64,000 nucleotides of DNA from Bacteroidetes bacterium HGW-Bacteroidetes-8 (GCA_002840895.1 PHCZ01000009.1:38220-102219), one strand, 5' to 3'; shown: positions 53,311 through 62,138, numbered from the stretch's first letter. Notes: generated from the letters alone by a model not told the origin. Translations and numbers: made by a program.

Positions 53311-54006
53311 ATGGATAACACAGAAATAAAAGATGTAACTGAATTCTTACTAGGACTAAAGCAAGACAACCATAGAAAAAGCTGTTTATCCATGGCTATA
53401 ACCAGTGCCAGACACTTAACTGGTAGAGATATTAAAACCGGAGAGGGTAATATTAATGAAATGATTACAACTTTAACATTAAGAGATGATGTTAGAGAAG
53501 AAAATCTGATAAATGAATCATTTTTCACAGGTGTAACAACCTATCTGATTATTTTAGAACAAATTGGTATTTTATTTAAATCAAATTTAAAAATTCTAAA
53601 AGAAAACAATAATACACCCGGTTTGATTGTGGCACTCAATCATTTTTCATCTTTTTCTGCTGATGAAATTGATACAATTTATGCCTTAAGAAACTCGCTT
53701 ACCCATAACTTTGGATTAAATAATATTCCAAAAAGAGGTAGTAAGAGTAAAAAATGTTATAAATTCACTCTTATGTTTGATTCTAGCGAGAAAGTCATCA
53801 AAGCAGCGCCATTAGAATGGGATGGTAACTATAATGATAAAACAGACCAAAGCAGGACAAAAATTTTCATTCCAAAATTATGTGACAGTTTCGAAGAAGT
53901 TATTAAAACTCTCAATAGTAAATTCGAGGAAGACCACCTTATTTTAAGAATTGAAGACAAAGAAGAAATATACTCAAGATTTTCTATAGTAATTACTAAT
54001 AATTAA
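53311..54006 (+). CDS. Unrecognised protein with a possible HEPN-like RX4H motif
   Basis: 231 residues, no signal peptide or membrane helix. Mostly helical first half; AISALRNSLTHNF-like sequence (residues about 125-137, LRNSLTHNFGL) contains Arg-x4-His, the motif of HEPN ribonucleases and also common in HEPN-like helical bundles of unknown role. I do not recognise the family. It lies in an AT-rich island between pglD and pglE with other unknown genes, which suggests an accessory, possibly defence or toxin-related, insertion. Confidence 0.55.
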   Translation: MDNTEIKDVTEFLLGLKQDNHRKSCLSMAITSARHLTGRDIKTGEGNINEMITTLTLRDDVREENLINESFFTGVTTYLIILEQIGILFKSNLKILKENNNTPGLIVALNHFSSFSADEIDTIYALRNSLTHNFGLNNIPKRGSKSKKCYKFTLMFDSSEKVIKAAPLEWDGNYNDKTDQSRTKIFIPKLCDSFEEVIKTLNSKFEEDHLILRIEDKEEIYSRFSIVITNN

Positions 54007-54084
54007 TGGGTAGAACCCCACAGAAAATTAATATATAGTTAATAATTTACACGTTAGTTTAAAGTAGAACCAATTCAATAAGCT

Positions 54085-54375
54085 ATGAATGATTGCGAAA
54101 GTGTTTGGAAAAGAATTGTATCAAATTCGGAGATAATAGAGTTAAATACAATTACAGGGCTCCGTTTAAGTTATAAAGTAGATGTCGATAATATAGTATG
54201 GATTGGTAAAGAGCCAACAATGCGTACTTTATACCGTCAATCAAGGAAGACTATTTGTGCATGTTTTGATGCAAGAAATCGAAATTTGAGTCCAAGCCAA
54301 TATCCAGGGACTGCTACCTCATATAAATGGGCACTTCTAAACCATCCCAAAATATGGTTCGTACAGAGTATTTAA
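54085..54375 (+). CDS. Small protein of unknown function, possibly truncated
   Basis: 96 residues, not recognised. It contains VDNIVWIGKEPTMRTLYRQS, TICACFDARNRNLSPSQYPG and ends SYKWALLNHPKIWFVQSI. Trp/Tyr/Cys-rich, no signal sequence. The stop is followed immediately by a palindromic element, so the C-terminus could have been cut by its insertion, but there is no direct proof. Confidence 0.4.
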   Translation: MNDCESVWKRIVSNSEIIELNTITGLRLSYKVDVDNIVWIGKEPTMRTLYRQSRKTICACFDARNRNLSPSQYPGTATSYKWALLNHPKIWFVQSI

Positions 54376-54393
54376 CCTTACCAAGGTTTGTGG
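54376..54393 (-). repeat. CCACAAACCTTGGTAAGG element
   Basis: One-base variant of the consensus on the minus strand (CCACAAACCTTGGTAAGG), directly after the stop of the preceding small gene. Confidence 0.55.
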
Positions 54394-54455
54394 ACCTTGA
54401 AACCGTTTATAGTGAGTGATTGTTTTAACGTTATATTCTTAATAAATTATCTCTC

Positions 54456-54599
54456 GTGAATAAAAGTGAATTGAAAGAATTTGAGAAAAGCCTGCAAGAA
54501 CATAGCGATGAGATGACTTTCAGTAAAGAGAAGTCGGAGGAATTTTTGGCAAAGGATTGGTGTAATAACCCCAATTGGAAAACTAAGCAAGAATTATAG
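54456..54599 (+). CDS. Very small charged protein (47 residues)
   Basis: GTG start, encoding MNKSELKEFEKSLQEHSDEM followed by a Glu/Lys-rich stretch and WCNNPNWKTKQEL. The sequence looks helical and protein-like, and no longer reading frame explains this stretch. It may be a remnant of a larger gene. Low confidence. Confidence 0.3.
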   Translation: MNKSELKEFEKSLQEHSDEMTFSKEKSEEFLAKDWCNNPNWKTKQEL

Positions 54600-54702
54600 T
54601 GGCTTATGTACTCAACCTGGAAGGAGTTAGTTCTCAAAAAAATTAGATACATCACTCGGATAAACTGATGACCAAAAGATTCATTGATCAATCTCAATAT
54701 TA

Positions 54703-55311
54703 ATGGAAACGGACTATAAAACAAGAGAGTACAAAGAGAGATATTCAAGATGGCAAGATGCTGCTATAACTCAATTAGGTTACTCTAACAACCTAATATT
54801 ATTGCTGGCAACTGGTTTACTCGGTTTTGTTTTTGAAAAAAAGACTTACTTCAAAATTTTAAATGTTTTTCAATCCGGAATTGACTGGAGTACAGTGTTG
54901 TATATATTTGCCATACTTAGTTTGTTTTCATCAATTATGTTTGGATTACTTGTCACTATATCAAGATTATATAATTTTAGAATTGACAGAAATATTGTAT
55001 TAACCCGGAAAAGATTCCATAAAACACATAATAATAGTGAAAACAAACTTCCTAAATTTCATGCTAAGTCGCATTTAAGGAATAAAAAAAAGTGTTTTGT
55101 ACTTTTTAAATTGGTTTTAACAAAAGATTTACCTACAATTAGTGATGAAGAGGTTGCAGATTTAAATACTGTTTGTCCTCATTGCTCAAAATTCTCAAAT
55201 TTATTGGAAATCTCTTATGTTTTAGGTATTCTCACTTGGAGATATCACAAAAGGCAACTTTTTTTCTTTGTGATTTCTCCCATATTATACTTTATCAGCA
55301 TTTTAGCATAA
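54703..55311 (+). CDS. Putative membrane protein, SLATT-like layout
   Basis: 202 residues. RYSRWQDAAITQLGYSNNLI precedes two hydrophobic helices (about 27-45 and 65-85), then a basic cytoplasmic region, a CPHCSKFSNLL motif near 164, and a final hydrophobic helix (QLFFFVISPILYFISILA). The early paired helices recall SLATT-type two-helix membrane proteins linked to defence, but the match is only in outline. Last gene of the AT-rich island before pglE. Confidence 0.5.
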   Translation: METDYKTREYKERYSRWQDAAITQLGYSNNLILLLATGLLGFVFEKKTYFKILNVFQSGIDWSTVLYIFAILSLFSSIMFGLLVTISRLYNFRIDRNIVLTRKRFHKTHNNSENKLPKFHAKSHLRNKKKCFVLFKLVLTKDLPTISDEEVADLNTVCPHCSKFSNLLEISYVLGILTWRYHKRQLFFFVISPILYFISILA

Positions 55312-55367
55312 ATACATCTTATATTAGTACTCATTTTCAAACAAGCATTTAAAAAAGTTATATATAT

Positions 55368-56516
55368 ATGTCATCTCAACCTAAAATCTGGCTCTCACTA
55401 GCTCAAATGGGTGGGCAGGAGCAAAAGTTTATACAAGAGGCGTTTGATACAAACTGGGTGGTCCCGTTGGGGCCAAATGTAGATGGTTTTGAGAGGGATC
55501 TGCAGGGGTATCTGGGGGAGGATAAACATATTGTGGCTCTGAGTTCGGGAACGGCTGCTCTGCATCTGGCGCTAATTCAGATGGGTGTTGGAGAGGGCGA
55601 TGAGGTTATCTGCCAGTCTTTTACCTTTTCTGCAAGTGCAAACCCGATTAGGTATGTTGGGGCGATTCCGATTTTTGTAGATAGTGAGCCGGATACCTGG
55701 AATATGTCGCCTAAGTTTTTGGAGGAGGCAATCAGGGATAGGATTGCTCAAACAGGGCGTGCGCCCAAGGTGATGATTCCGGTGCACCTCTATGGGATGC
55801 CTGCCAAGATGGATGAGATAATGGCTATTGCAAATCGTTACGGGATTGCTGTGCTGGAGGATGCTGCCGAGGCTTTGGGTTCTATATACAAGGGGCAGTT
55901 TTGCGGTACTTTTGGGGAGTTTGCCTGTTTGTCGTTTAATGGGAATAAGATTATTACGACCTCGGGCGGGGGTGCGTTGGTCTGTAGTAGGGCAGATGAT
56001 GCTGTTGTGACTAAGTTTTTGGCTACTCAGGCTCGTGATAATGCTCCTCACTACCAGCACTCTCATATTGGCTATAACTACAGGCTGAGTAATATTTGTG
56101 CCGGTATTGGGCGTGGGCAAATGTTGGTTCTTGACCAACACATCGCCGCCCGCCGGTCAATCAATCATAAATATAAGGAGATGCTCAAAGATTGTCCCGG
56201 AATCTCGTTTCTGGAGAATCCCGGCCCGGCCTTCGAATCAAATATGTGGCTCACCTGCATTATCATCGACCCACACAAAGCCGGCTTCTCCCGTGAAGAT
56301 CTCCGCCTTAAAATGGAGGCAGCTAACATAGAGACCCGCCCCCTCTGGAAACCGATGCACCTCCAGCCAATCTTTCACGAATACCCATTCTACGGCGACG
56401 GCACAGCCGAAACCCTCTTCAACAACGGCCTATGCCTCCCCTCCCACCCCGCACTCACCCAACAAGACTTGGAACGAGTGGTAGGCATTATAGACTTATC
56501 GCGACTAGCCCAATAA
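55368..56516 (+). CDS. pglE: UDP-4-keto-6-deoxy-GlcNAc aminotransferase, PglE-like
   Basis: 382 residues, DegT/DnrJ/EryC1/StrS family. IWLSLAQMGGQEQKFIQEAF and DTNWVVPLGPNVDGFERDLQ are typical of PglE/NeuE-like enzymes; the PLP lysine is Lys194 in SFNGNKIITT; VLEDAAEALGS binds the cofactor ring. It aminates the PglF product; PglD then acetylates it. Clearly higher GC than the island before it and similar to pglF-wza-wzc, so it probably belongs to the stable part of the locus. A strong terminator follows. Confidence 0.9.
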   Translation: MSSQPKIWLSLAQMGGQEQKFIQEAFDTNWVVPLGPNVDGFERDLQGYLGEDKHIVALSSGTAALHLALIQMGVGEGDEVICQSFTFSASANPIRYVGAIPIFVDSEPDTWNMSPKFLEEAIRDRIAQTGRAPKVMIPVHLYGMPAKMDEIMAIANRYGIAVLEDAAEALGSIYKGQFCGTFGEFACLSFNGNKIITTSGGGALVCSRADDAVVTKFLATQARDNAPHYQHSHIGYNYRLSNICAGIGRGQMLVLDQHIAARRSINHKYKEMLKDCPGISFLENPGPAFESNMWLTCIIIDPHKAGFSREDLRLKMEAANIETRPLWKPMHLQPIFHEYPFYGDGTAETLFNNGLCLPSHPALTQQDLERVVGIIDLSRLAQ

Positions 56517-56536
56517 AAAGCCTTCAGTGGTTTTTT

Positions 56537-56568
56537 AATATAACAGTGTAAAAACTGTTATATTTTTT
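56537..56568 (+). terminator. Rho-independent-type terminator closing the polysaccharide locus
   Basis: A perfect 11-bp stem AATATAACAGT/ACTGTTATATT with loop GTAAAA (56537-56564) is followed by a T run. It lies 20 bases after the pglE stop. The stem is AT-rich, so strength is uncertain. Confidence 0.75.
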
Positions 56569-56679
56569 GAATACCGTATTTAACATAATTTTTACTTGTA
56601 AAGAATTTTTTTAGGTTTGTGGTTGTTAAATGCTTAAAATCAAGCGAAATTCTTGCAAAAAAAAATTAAATATCATAAC

Positions 56680-56698
56680 TTTAATCCACTAGATTAAA
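56680..56698. promoter_or_regulatory. Inverted repeat just upstream of the FISUMP lipoprotein gene
   Basis: TTTAATC-CACTA-GATTAAA ends four bases before the ATG at 56703. It could be an operator or a leader hairpin covering the ribosome-binding region. Confidence 0.4.
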
Positions 56699-56702
56699 AC
56701 TT

Positions 56703-59700
56703 ATGAATAACATATTAAAAGCAGTACAAATTCTTTGTATTACATCCATTTTATTCGGCTGTAGCAAGAAACCAACTGACCCGGAGCCCGAACCTCCTGT
56801 ATTAAATAAAAAAATTGTTTTAAGCTCTGCCACTAAAGAGCCGGAGAAACTCCAAAATGTAACAACTGTTAATGTTGATTCGACTAAGTTGGTAATCCAA
56901 TTCAGTAATAGCAATACCCCTACTTATAAAAAAGGTGATATTCTCATTGGAAGTACCGGCGAGGGATACCTTAGGAAGGTAGAGTCAGTCGCTAAAGTTG
57001 GCAATACGCTAACTATAACAACAAGTGACGCCTCTTTGCAAGAGGCTTTTTCAAAGCTGGATATTGATACTTCATTAGTATTTTACCCGGCTATTGAGCA
57101 AATTGCTCCAATAAATAGTTCCGGTATTGTAACTGTTGGAGATCAAAAATATAATTATAGCATTGAGTGTGCGGCTCCTGTGATAGCGACAAAAGCTTTA
57201 TCTGAAAGTATACCTATCTCTTTACCTAATATGAAGTTCAAGTTAGAGAGTCTGGACAAGGCCAGCAAACTGGAAGTAAGTGTAGAGAGGGTTGATGTCT
57301 CTTTTAGAATCAAAGCAGATAATCTAAAAGTAAAATTGCTTTCCGGAGCAGATAATCATATCCGAATCGTTTACAATATTAATACCATTACCGAGTTTAC
57401 TAATATATCTATGATTTTTAAAGGTGGAATTGACGACTCCTTCCCTAAGGTAGATGACTTATGGCCCAAAGATATCTCGTTGGGTACTCTGTTTATATCG
57501 GCTATCCCTTTACACTTTTCCTTTAATACAGGTTTTGGTATACAAGCCCGGTTTCTTGTTGGTGTTGGTGCAAATATGATAAGCTCTTTTAAGATAGTAG
57601 AGAATTATAATGTGGGTGGAGAGTATATTAACGGGGGATGGAATCATATTTGGGAAAAATCTTCGACTCATACGTCATCTGTTGATTTTAAGCCGATTGG
57701 AAATATGACCGGAGACGCAAAAATATATTTAAAACCAAAATTGAAGATTAAGGTTGCAGATATGATAGGCCCCTCTTTATTTGTTAGAGGATATGTATAT
57801 GGAGAACTGGGATATCCACCTATTAAAGCCGAAGCCGGATACGGACTGGATGGTGGGTTAGAATTTATTGTAAGAGCTTTCAATACAAATCTTGCAAATT
57901 TTCAGTGGGTGTTGGCAGAAAAAAAATGGGCGCAATGGTCTTTCATCAACAATGAACCAAACACGCCTAATAGTGAATCGCCAATAGATAACTCTACAAA
58001 CATCTCTCTCTCTCCTACTCTTAACTGGAATTGCTCAGATGCAGATGGTGATAATTTAGAGTATGATGTATATTTCTCAACCTCAAATCCTCCGGGAACT
58101 CTGGTGTCACAAGGGCAAACATCTAAGTCATTTACAAAAGCAGCTCTTTCACATAACACTAAGTATTTTTGGAGAGTTGTTGCTACCGATTCAAGGGATG
58201 GCTCTTCTACAAGTCCTGTATGGTCTTTCACTACAGAATCTGCAAAGTTACCTTCGGTAACTACATCTTCTATTACAAACATAGCGGCAACATCTGCCTC
58301 AGGAGGAGGTACTGTAACAAGTGATGGCGGAAGTCAGGTAACTTCAAGGGGAGTTTGCTGGAGTACTTCACAAAATCCTACTATATCTGCAAATAAGACA
58401 ACTAATGGTACAGGAACGGGTAGTTTCTCAAGTTCGATTACCAATTTGACACCGGGTGCCGTTTACTACGTTAGGGCATATGCTACAAATAACCAAGGCA
58501 CATCGTATGGTTCACAAGTGAGTTTCACCACGGGACAAAACATTACTCTTGCTACCGTCACGACCTCTGCAACAACTAATATAACATCTTCCGGGGCTGC
58601 ATTAGGAGGTAACGTTGTTTCAAGTGGTAATTCTGCTGTGACCGAGAGAGGGGTGGTCTATGCGACTGCTCAGAATCCAACAACAGCCGGCTCAAAAATT
58701 GCTTCGGGTTCCGGAACAGGTGTGTTTAGTGTAAATGCAACCGGGCTCAACGTAAATACTTTGTACTATATAAGAGCATATGCTATCAATAGTGTTGGTA
58801 CTGCTTACGGGTCTGAAATGAGTTTTACTACTTTGCCGGTGCTTTTGACTCCAACTGTGACAACTTCTGAGCCGGCAGATGTTACCACAAACAGTGCAAC
58901 TTTAGGAGGAAATGTCACATCTGCAGGAAGTTCCCCGGTAACAGAAAGAGGAATTGTTTATTCTAATGTTCAGAATCCTACAACTAGTAATTACAAGGTG
59001 AGTGCAGGAAGTGGAACAGGCATTTTCTCATTGAGTCTTTATTGGCTTACCCCAAATGTTTTGTATTATGCCAGAGCTTACGCAATTAATAGTCAAGGAA
59101 CTGCATATGGCAATCAGGTTAGCTTCACCACAGGACAAAACATTACACTTCCGACGGTAACAACTACGGCTGCCACAAACATAACTACATCCTCGGCTTC
59201 AAGTGGAGGCATCATAACCAGCGACGGAGGAGCTTCTGTTACAGCAAAAGGGGTTTGTTGGAGTACCAGCCATAATCCTACTGTAAACAGCAATAAGACA
59301 ACTGATGGAGCTGGAACCGGAAGCTTTACAAGTACTCTCTCTGGACTAGCTGCTAATACTACTTATTATTTGAGAGCTTATGCAACAAATGAAGCAGGAA
59401 CAGCATATGGAAACGAGGTTTCATTTGCAACGACTTCAAGTTCTGATATTATTTTCAACCCCAATCTTACGTATGGGTCAGTAACAGATATTGACGGCAA
59501 TGAATATAAAACTATTCAAATAGGAACACAAGTATGGATGGCAGAAAACCTAAAAACTACTAAATATGCAAATGGCAATATTATTGGCACTACTAATCCT
59601 CCAAATCAAAGAATTATAGGCGAACTATTTCCAAAATATCAATGGCCGGTGAATGGAGATGAAAATAATACTGCAATATATGGGAGATTATACACTTGGT

Positions 59701-60092
59701 ATGCAGCAACAGATGAACGAGGAGTATGCCCGAATGGTTGGCACCTCCCTACACGCAATGATTGGCAAGTTCTTGTTACATATTTAGGCGGAACAAACAT
59801 AGCTGATAAGCTTATGGAGACAACAACATTGCATTGGCCATCAAGAACATTCCAAGCTACAAATAGTAGTGGATTTACAGCTATAGCGACAGGCGGAAGA
59901 CACGGAACACAACAAGAAAATGTGAATGGTCAATTTTTTGCATTTGGAGCAAATACTTGCTGGTGGAGTTCAAATCAAGTTAGCGTTGAAGGAGCTACCG
60001 GAGTTGGAATGGCATATTATATTGAGTTTATTGAAATTAGTGATGGTGTTTTCAAAAATTCAGGATACTGTGTCCGATGCGTTAAAAATTGA
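56703..60092 (+). CDS. Large FISUMP lipoprotein with fibronectin-like repeats
   Basis: 1129 residues. The lipoprotein signal ends FGCSKK (Cys near 20). Residues 35-415 are a beta-rich region without a recognised family. A fibronectin type III-like domain follows (about 418-515; NTKYFWRVVATDSRDGSS). Four repeats of about 97 residues run from about 517 to 915, each with a VTT...S/A..GG start, RG/KGV.W/Y, GTG.F and YY.RAYA.N..GT.YG. The FISUMP domain occupies the last 210 residues (GSVTDIDGNEYKTIQIGTQV, NGWHLPTRNDWQVLVTYLGG, CWWSSNQ, CVRCVKN). Probably surface-anchored. Shares repeats and terminal domain with the astacin lipoprotein at 950-3064. Confidence 0.85.
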   Translation: MNNILKAVQILCITSILFGCSKKPTDPEPEPPVLNKKIVLSSATKEPEKLQNVTTVNVDSTKLVIQFSNSNTPTYKKGDILIGSTGEGYLRKVESVAKVGNTLTITTSDASLQEAFSKLDIDTSLVFYPAIEQIAPINSSGIVTVGDQKYNYSIECAAPVIATKALSESIPISLPNMKFKLESLDKASKLEVSVERVDVSFRIKADNLKVKLLSGADNHIRIVYNINTITEFTNISMIFKGGIDDSFPKVDDLWPKDISLGTLFISAIPLHFSFNTGFGIQARFLVGVGANMISSFKIVENYNVGGEYINGGWNHIWEKSSTHTSSVDFKPIGNMTGDAKIYLKPKLKIKVADMIGPSLFVRGYVYGELGYPPIKAEAGYGLDGGLEFIVRAFNTNLANFQWVLAEKKWAQWSFINNEPNTPNSESPIDNSTNISLSPTLNWNCSDADGDNLEYDVYFSTSNPPGTLVSQGQTSKSFTKAALSHNTKYFWRVVATDSRDGSSTSPVWSFTTESAKLPSVTTSSITNIAATSASGGGTVTSDGGSQVTSRGVCWSTSQNPTISANKTTNGTGTGSFSSSITNLTPGAVYYVRAYATNNQGTSYGSQVSFTTGQNITLATVTTSATTNITSSGAALGGNVVSSGNSAVTERGVVYATAQNPTTAGSKIASGSGTGVFSVNATGLNVNTLYYIRAYAINSVGTAYGSEMSFTTLPVLLTPTVTTSEPADVTTNSATLGGNVTSAGSSPVTERGIVYSNVQNPTTSNYKVSAGSGTGIFSLSLYWLTPNVLYYARAYAINSQGTAYGNQVSFTTGQNITLPTVTTTAATNITTSSASSGGIITSDGGASVTAKGVCWSTSHNPTVNSNKTTDGAGTGSFTSTLSGLAANTTYYLRAYATNEAGTAYGNEVSFATTSSSDIIFNPNLTYGSVTDIDGNEYKTIQIGTQVWMAENLKTTKYANGNIIGTTNPPNQRIIGELFPKYQWPVNGDENNTAIYGRLYTWYAATDERGVCPNGWHLPTRNDWQVLVTYLGGTNIADKLMETTTLHWPSRTFQATNSSGFTAIATGGRHGTQQENVNGQFFAFGANTCWWSSNQVSVEGATGVGMAYYIEFIEISDGVFKNSGYCVRCVKN

Positions 60093-60107
60093 AACTAACA
60101 AACCACA

Positions 60108-60126
60108 ACCTCCCGCGCAGCAGACC
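60108..60126 (-). repeat. Partial GC-rich dispersed repeat
   Basis: On the minus strand GGTCTGCTGCGCGGGAGG matches the ends of the consensus (GGTCTGCTGCGC...GCGCGGGA) with the middle missing. It follows the lipoprotein stop within about 16 bases. The 60093-60251 gap holds no gene. Confidence 0.4.
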
Positions 60127-60251
60127 TTTTGTAGGGAGGACTTTGACAAGTTTTGTTGCTAGATTGTAAGTATCCGAGAGTCTGTTTTTGATTGCTTTTT
60201 TACACATTTCTTACTATAATTGTATAACATAAGAACTTAGCTACAATTATT

Positions 60252-61991
60252 ATGAAAAACTTCAACATTGTTAGAGAGGTCGATTGTGGGGGTGATCCTG
60301 TAACCAATATGATTATCAGGAGAAAGATAGGCGAATGGGCGGCGTCGGTGCCTAATCATCCCTACTCCAATTTATCTGAATTAATAGAGTATAAGGCGTT
60401 GTGGTATCGTCCCTCCTACTCCATTAAGCTTAAGACTCTGTATAACAGCAGGGAGCTCACCAAAAAGGTCACTCCGCACAGTGGGGCGGCGGTGCCGGTT
60501 CAGAAGTTCTTTGGAAAGGGAGACATTGATCTTTGGAGCTTTAATCTGCAGGTATCCAATGGGTTTGGCAATGAGGTTCATACTTTTTCGATTCCTGAAT
60601 CGCAGTCTGTAGAGGAGTGCTCTAAATGTGGTGCGGTGGGCTCTATAACCTGCCCGGATTGTGGTGGTGCCAAAAAGGTTTCTTGCAGCAAATGCGGGGG
60701 TGTTGGTGAGTGGAGGTGTGAGAGTTGTAGTGGCAAGGGCTCTTCTGTTTGCAGAGATTGTTATAATGGTGTTACTCGATACACTAAGGTTATCCCTAAT
60801 GGCGAGTATGCCTATTCTGAGTATAAAGATGGCAAGGAGGTTCGGTTTTTCAGGGATAAGAATGTCTCTGTAGAGGAGAAGTGTCCTATGTGCAAGGGTA
60901 CCGGGAGGTTGGTTTGCGCAAATTGCGGTGGAGATGGTAATATGGTGTGCAAGGTGTGTGGTGGCAAGGGTAAGGTTTTGTGTAAGAGGTGTGCTGCACA
61001 GGGGTCCATCGTGTGCCCTGTGTGTAGTGGCAAGAGGTATCTGCTGACCTGTTTTTACATTCTTAATAAAGATCACTCTGCTTTTGATGGCCAGATCATC
61101 TCCAATAGTGTTGTTTATGATATGTTTCCGGAGTACAGGAGCCGGATGGAGAGTTTGCCGCGTAAGGTGGTCTATTCAGATACTTTGCCGGGCTTTTCGC
61201 TTGAGTTGGTTCCCGCTAGGAGTTTCTTAGATAAACATATTCAGGGTCTTATAGATAAGGCGAGTTCAAAGGTGGGTGATAATTTTCGTATCTCTAAGCA
61301 GATGCTGGAGATTGAGTTGGTGGATGCGTGGGTCCTGGATTACTCCCTTAGTGGCAAGGCTTACACTATGTTGTTTGCGGGTAAGGATATGGAGGTGGTT
61401 CCTGGGGTAAGTCCCATATCTGAGGCGTCGCAGGGGTATGTAGATTCTGCTGACGATCTGCTTAAAAGTAAAAGGTATGTAGAGGCCCGCAACTATTTTC
61501 AGATGGCAAGTGAGATTGACTCTTTTGAGTTGAGAGAGGTTGTAGAAAAGGGCTTAAGTGAGTGTTCTGCGCGTATAAGAGGTTCATATAACCTTGGTGC
61601 AATAGTTGGTACTGTTGTCGCCTCTGCTGCTCTGCTACCCTTTTGCTGGTACTACTACAACAACGTAAATTATGTGTTTGGCTATGCGAGCTTTATGAAA
61701 AACCCGGATTTCTTCCTCTACCGCCATCACCCCTGGGCTATGATAATCTTCTCTGCCCTGTTCCTCTACAGCGCCTACACAGCCACAATGGAGACCACAA
61801 TCAAACAGATAAATCTATTCGCCATCGGCCCCGACAACCTCCTCAACAAAACCATTTACCGCTCAATAACCGCCGCCCTAATCGCAATCTCGATGGCCAT
61901 CCTCCTCCAAGCAACACTCATCCTCCTAAACGCCACCGGCTTCAACCTAATCCTCACATTTATGGTCTGGATCTTCACGTTTTGGTTGTAA
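60252..61991 (+). CDS. DnaJ-type zinc-ribbon protein with C-terminal membrane helices
   Basis: 579 residues. After a 120-residue N-terminal region of no known family, residues 122-265 hold about ten CxxC pairs in CxxCxGxG-like array (CSKCGAVGSITCPDCGGAKK, CSKCGGVGEWRCESCSGKGS, CPMCKGTGRLVCANCGGDGN, CKVCGGKGKVLCKRCAAQGS). This resembles the zinc-binding centre of DnaJ but with no J domain. A helical segment around 390-440 looks TPR-like (ADDLLKSKRYVEARNYFQMA). Three membrane helices end the protein. Function unknown; perhaps a membrane-tethered zinc or protein-binding factor. Confidence 0.75.
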   Translation: MKNFNIVREVDCGGDPVTNMIIRRKIGEWAASVPNHPYSNLSELIEYKALWYRPSYSIKLKTLYNSRELTKKVTPHSGAAVPVQKFFGKGDIDLWSFNLQVSNGFGNEVHTFSIPESQSVEECSKCGAVGSITCPDCGGAKKVSCSKCGGVGEWRCESCSGKGSSVCRDCYNGVTRYTKVIPNGEYAYSEYKDGKEVRFFRDKNVSVEEKCPMCKGTGRLVCANCGGDGNMVCKVCGGKGKVLCKRCAAQGSIVCPVCSGKRYLLTCFYILNKDHSAFDGQIISNSVVYDMFPEYRSRMESLPRKVVYSDTLPGFSLELVPARSFLDKHIQGLIDKASSKVGDNFRISKQMLEIELVDAWVLDYSLSGKAYTMLFAGKDMEVVPGVSPISEASQGYVDSADDLLKSKRYVEARNYFQMASEIDSFELREVVEKGLSECSARIRGSYNLGAIVGTVVASAALLPFCWYYYNNVNYVFGYASFMKNPDFFLYRHHPWAMIIFSALFLYSAYTATMETTIKQINLFAIGPDNLLNKTIYRSITAALIAISMAILLQATLILLNATGFNLILTFMVWIFTFWL

Positions 61992-61992
61992 C

Positions 61993-62030
61993 TCCCGCGC
62001 AGCAGTAAACACATCTGCGCAGCAGAGCTT
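61993..62030 (-). repeat. GC-rich dispersed repeat, inverted copy
   Basis: Read on the minus strand it gives GCTCTGCTGCGCAGATGTGT then TTACTGCTGCGCGGGA, closely matching 6521-6554 some 55 kb away. It sits directly after the zinc-ribbon gene stop. Confidence 0.6.
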
Positions 62031-62062
62031 TTGAAGGGAAATCTTGCCCGGGATTTTGGGGC

Positions 62063-62093
62063 TTTGTACTTAAAATAATTTATATTACATTTG
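62063..62093 (+). promoter_or_regulatory. Textbook Bacteroidota promoter
   Basis: TTTG at 62063-62066, exactly 19 bases, then TACATTTG at 62086-62093, matching TTTG-N19-TAnnTTTG. It lies 46 bases before the ATG at 62139. An unusually strong Shine-Dalgarno, GGAGGT at 62128-62133, follows. Confidence 0.8.
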
Positions 62094-62138
62094 ATTGTAA
62101 ATTCTTTGAAATTAACCTAATAAAAATGGAGGTGTGCA

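Noticed and set aside
53251..55311. Integron cassette array
   Set aside because: The repeated palindromes do not contain the GTTRRRY/RYYYAAC core sites, and no integrase gene is visible.
55572..56141. 189-residue minus frame opposite pglE
   Set aside because: Antisense to conserved aminotransferase motifs; no protein-like pattern.
9012..56516. N-linked protein glycosylation (pgl) locus
   Set aside because: No PglB oligosaccharyltransferase-like gene; Wzx, Wzy, Wza and Wzc point to a polymerised surface glycan.
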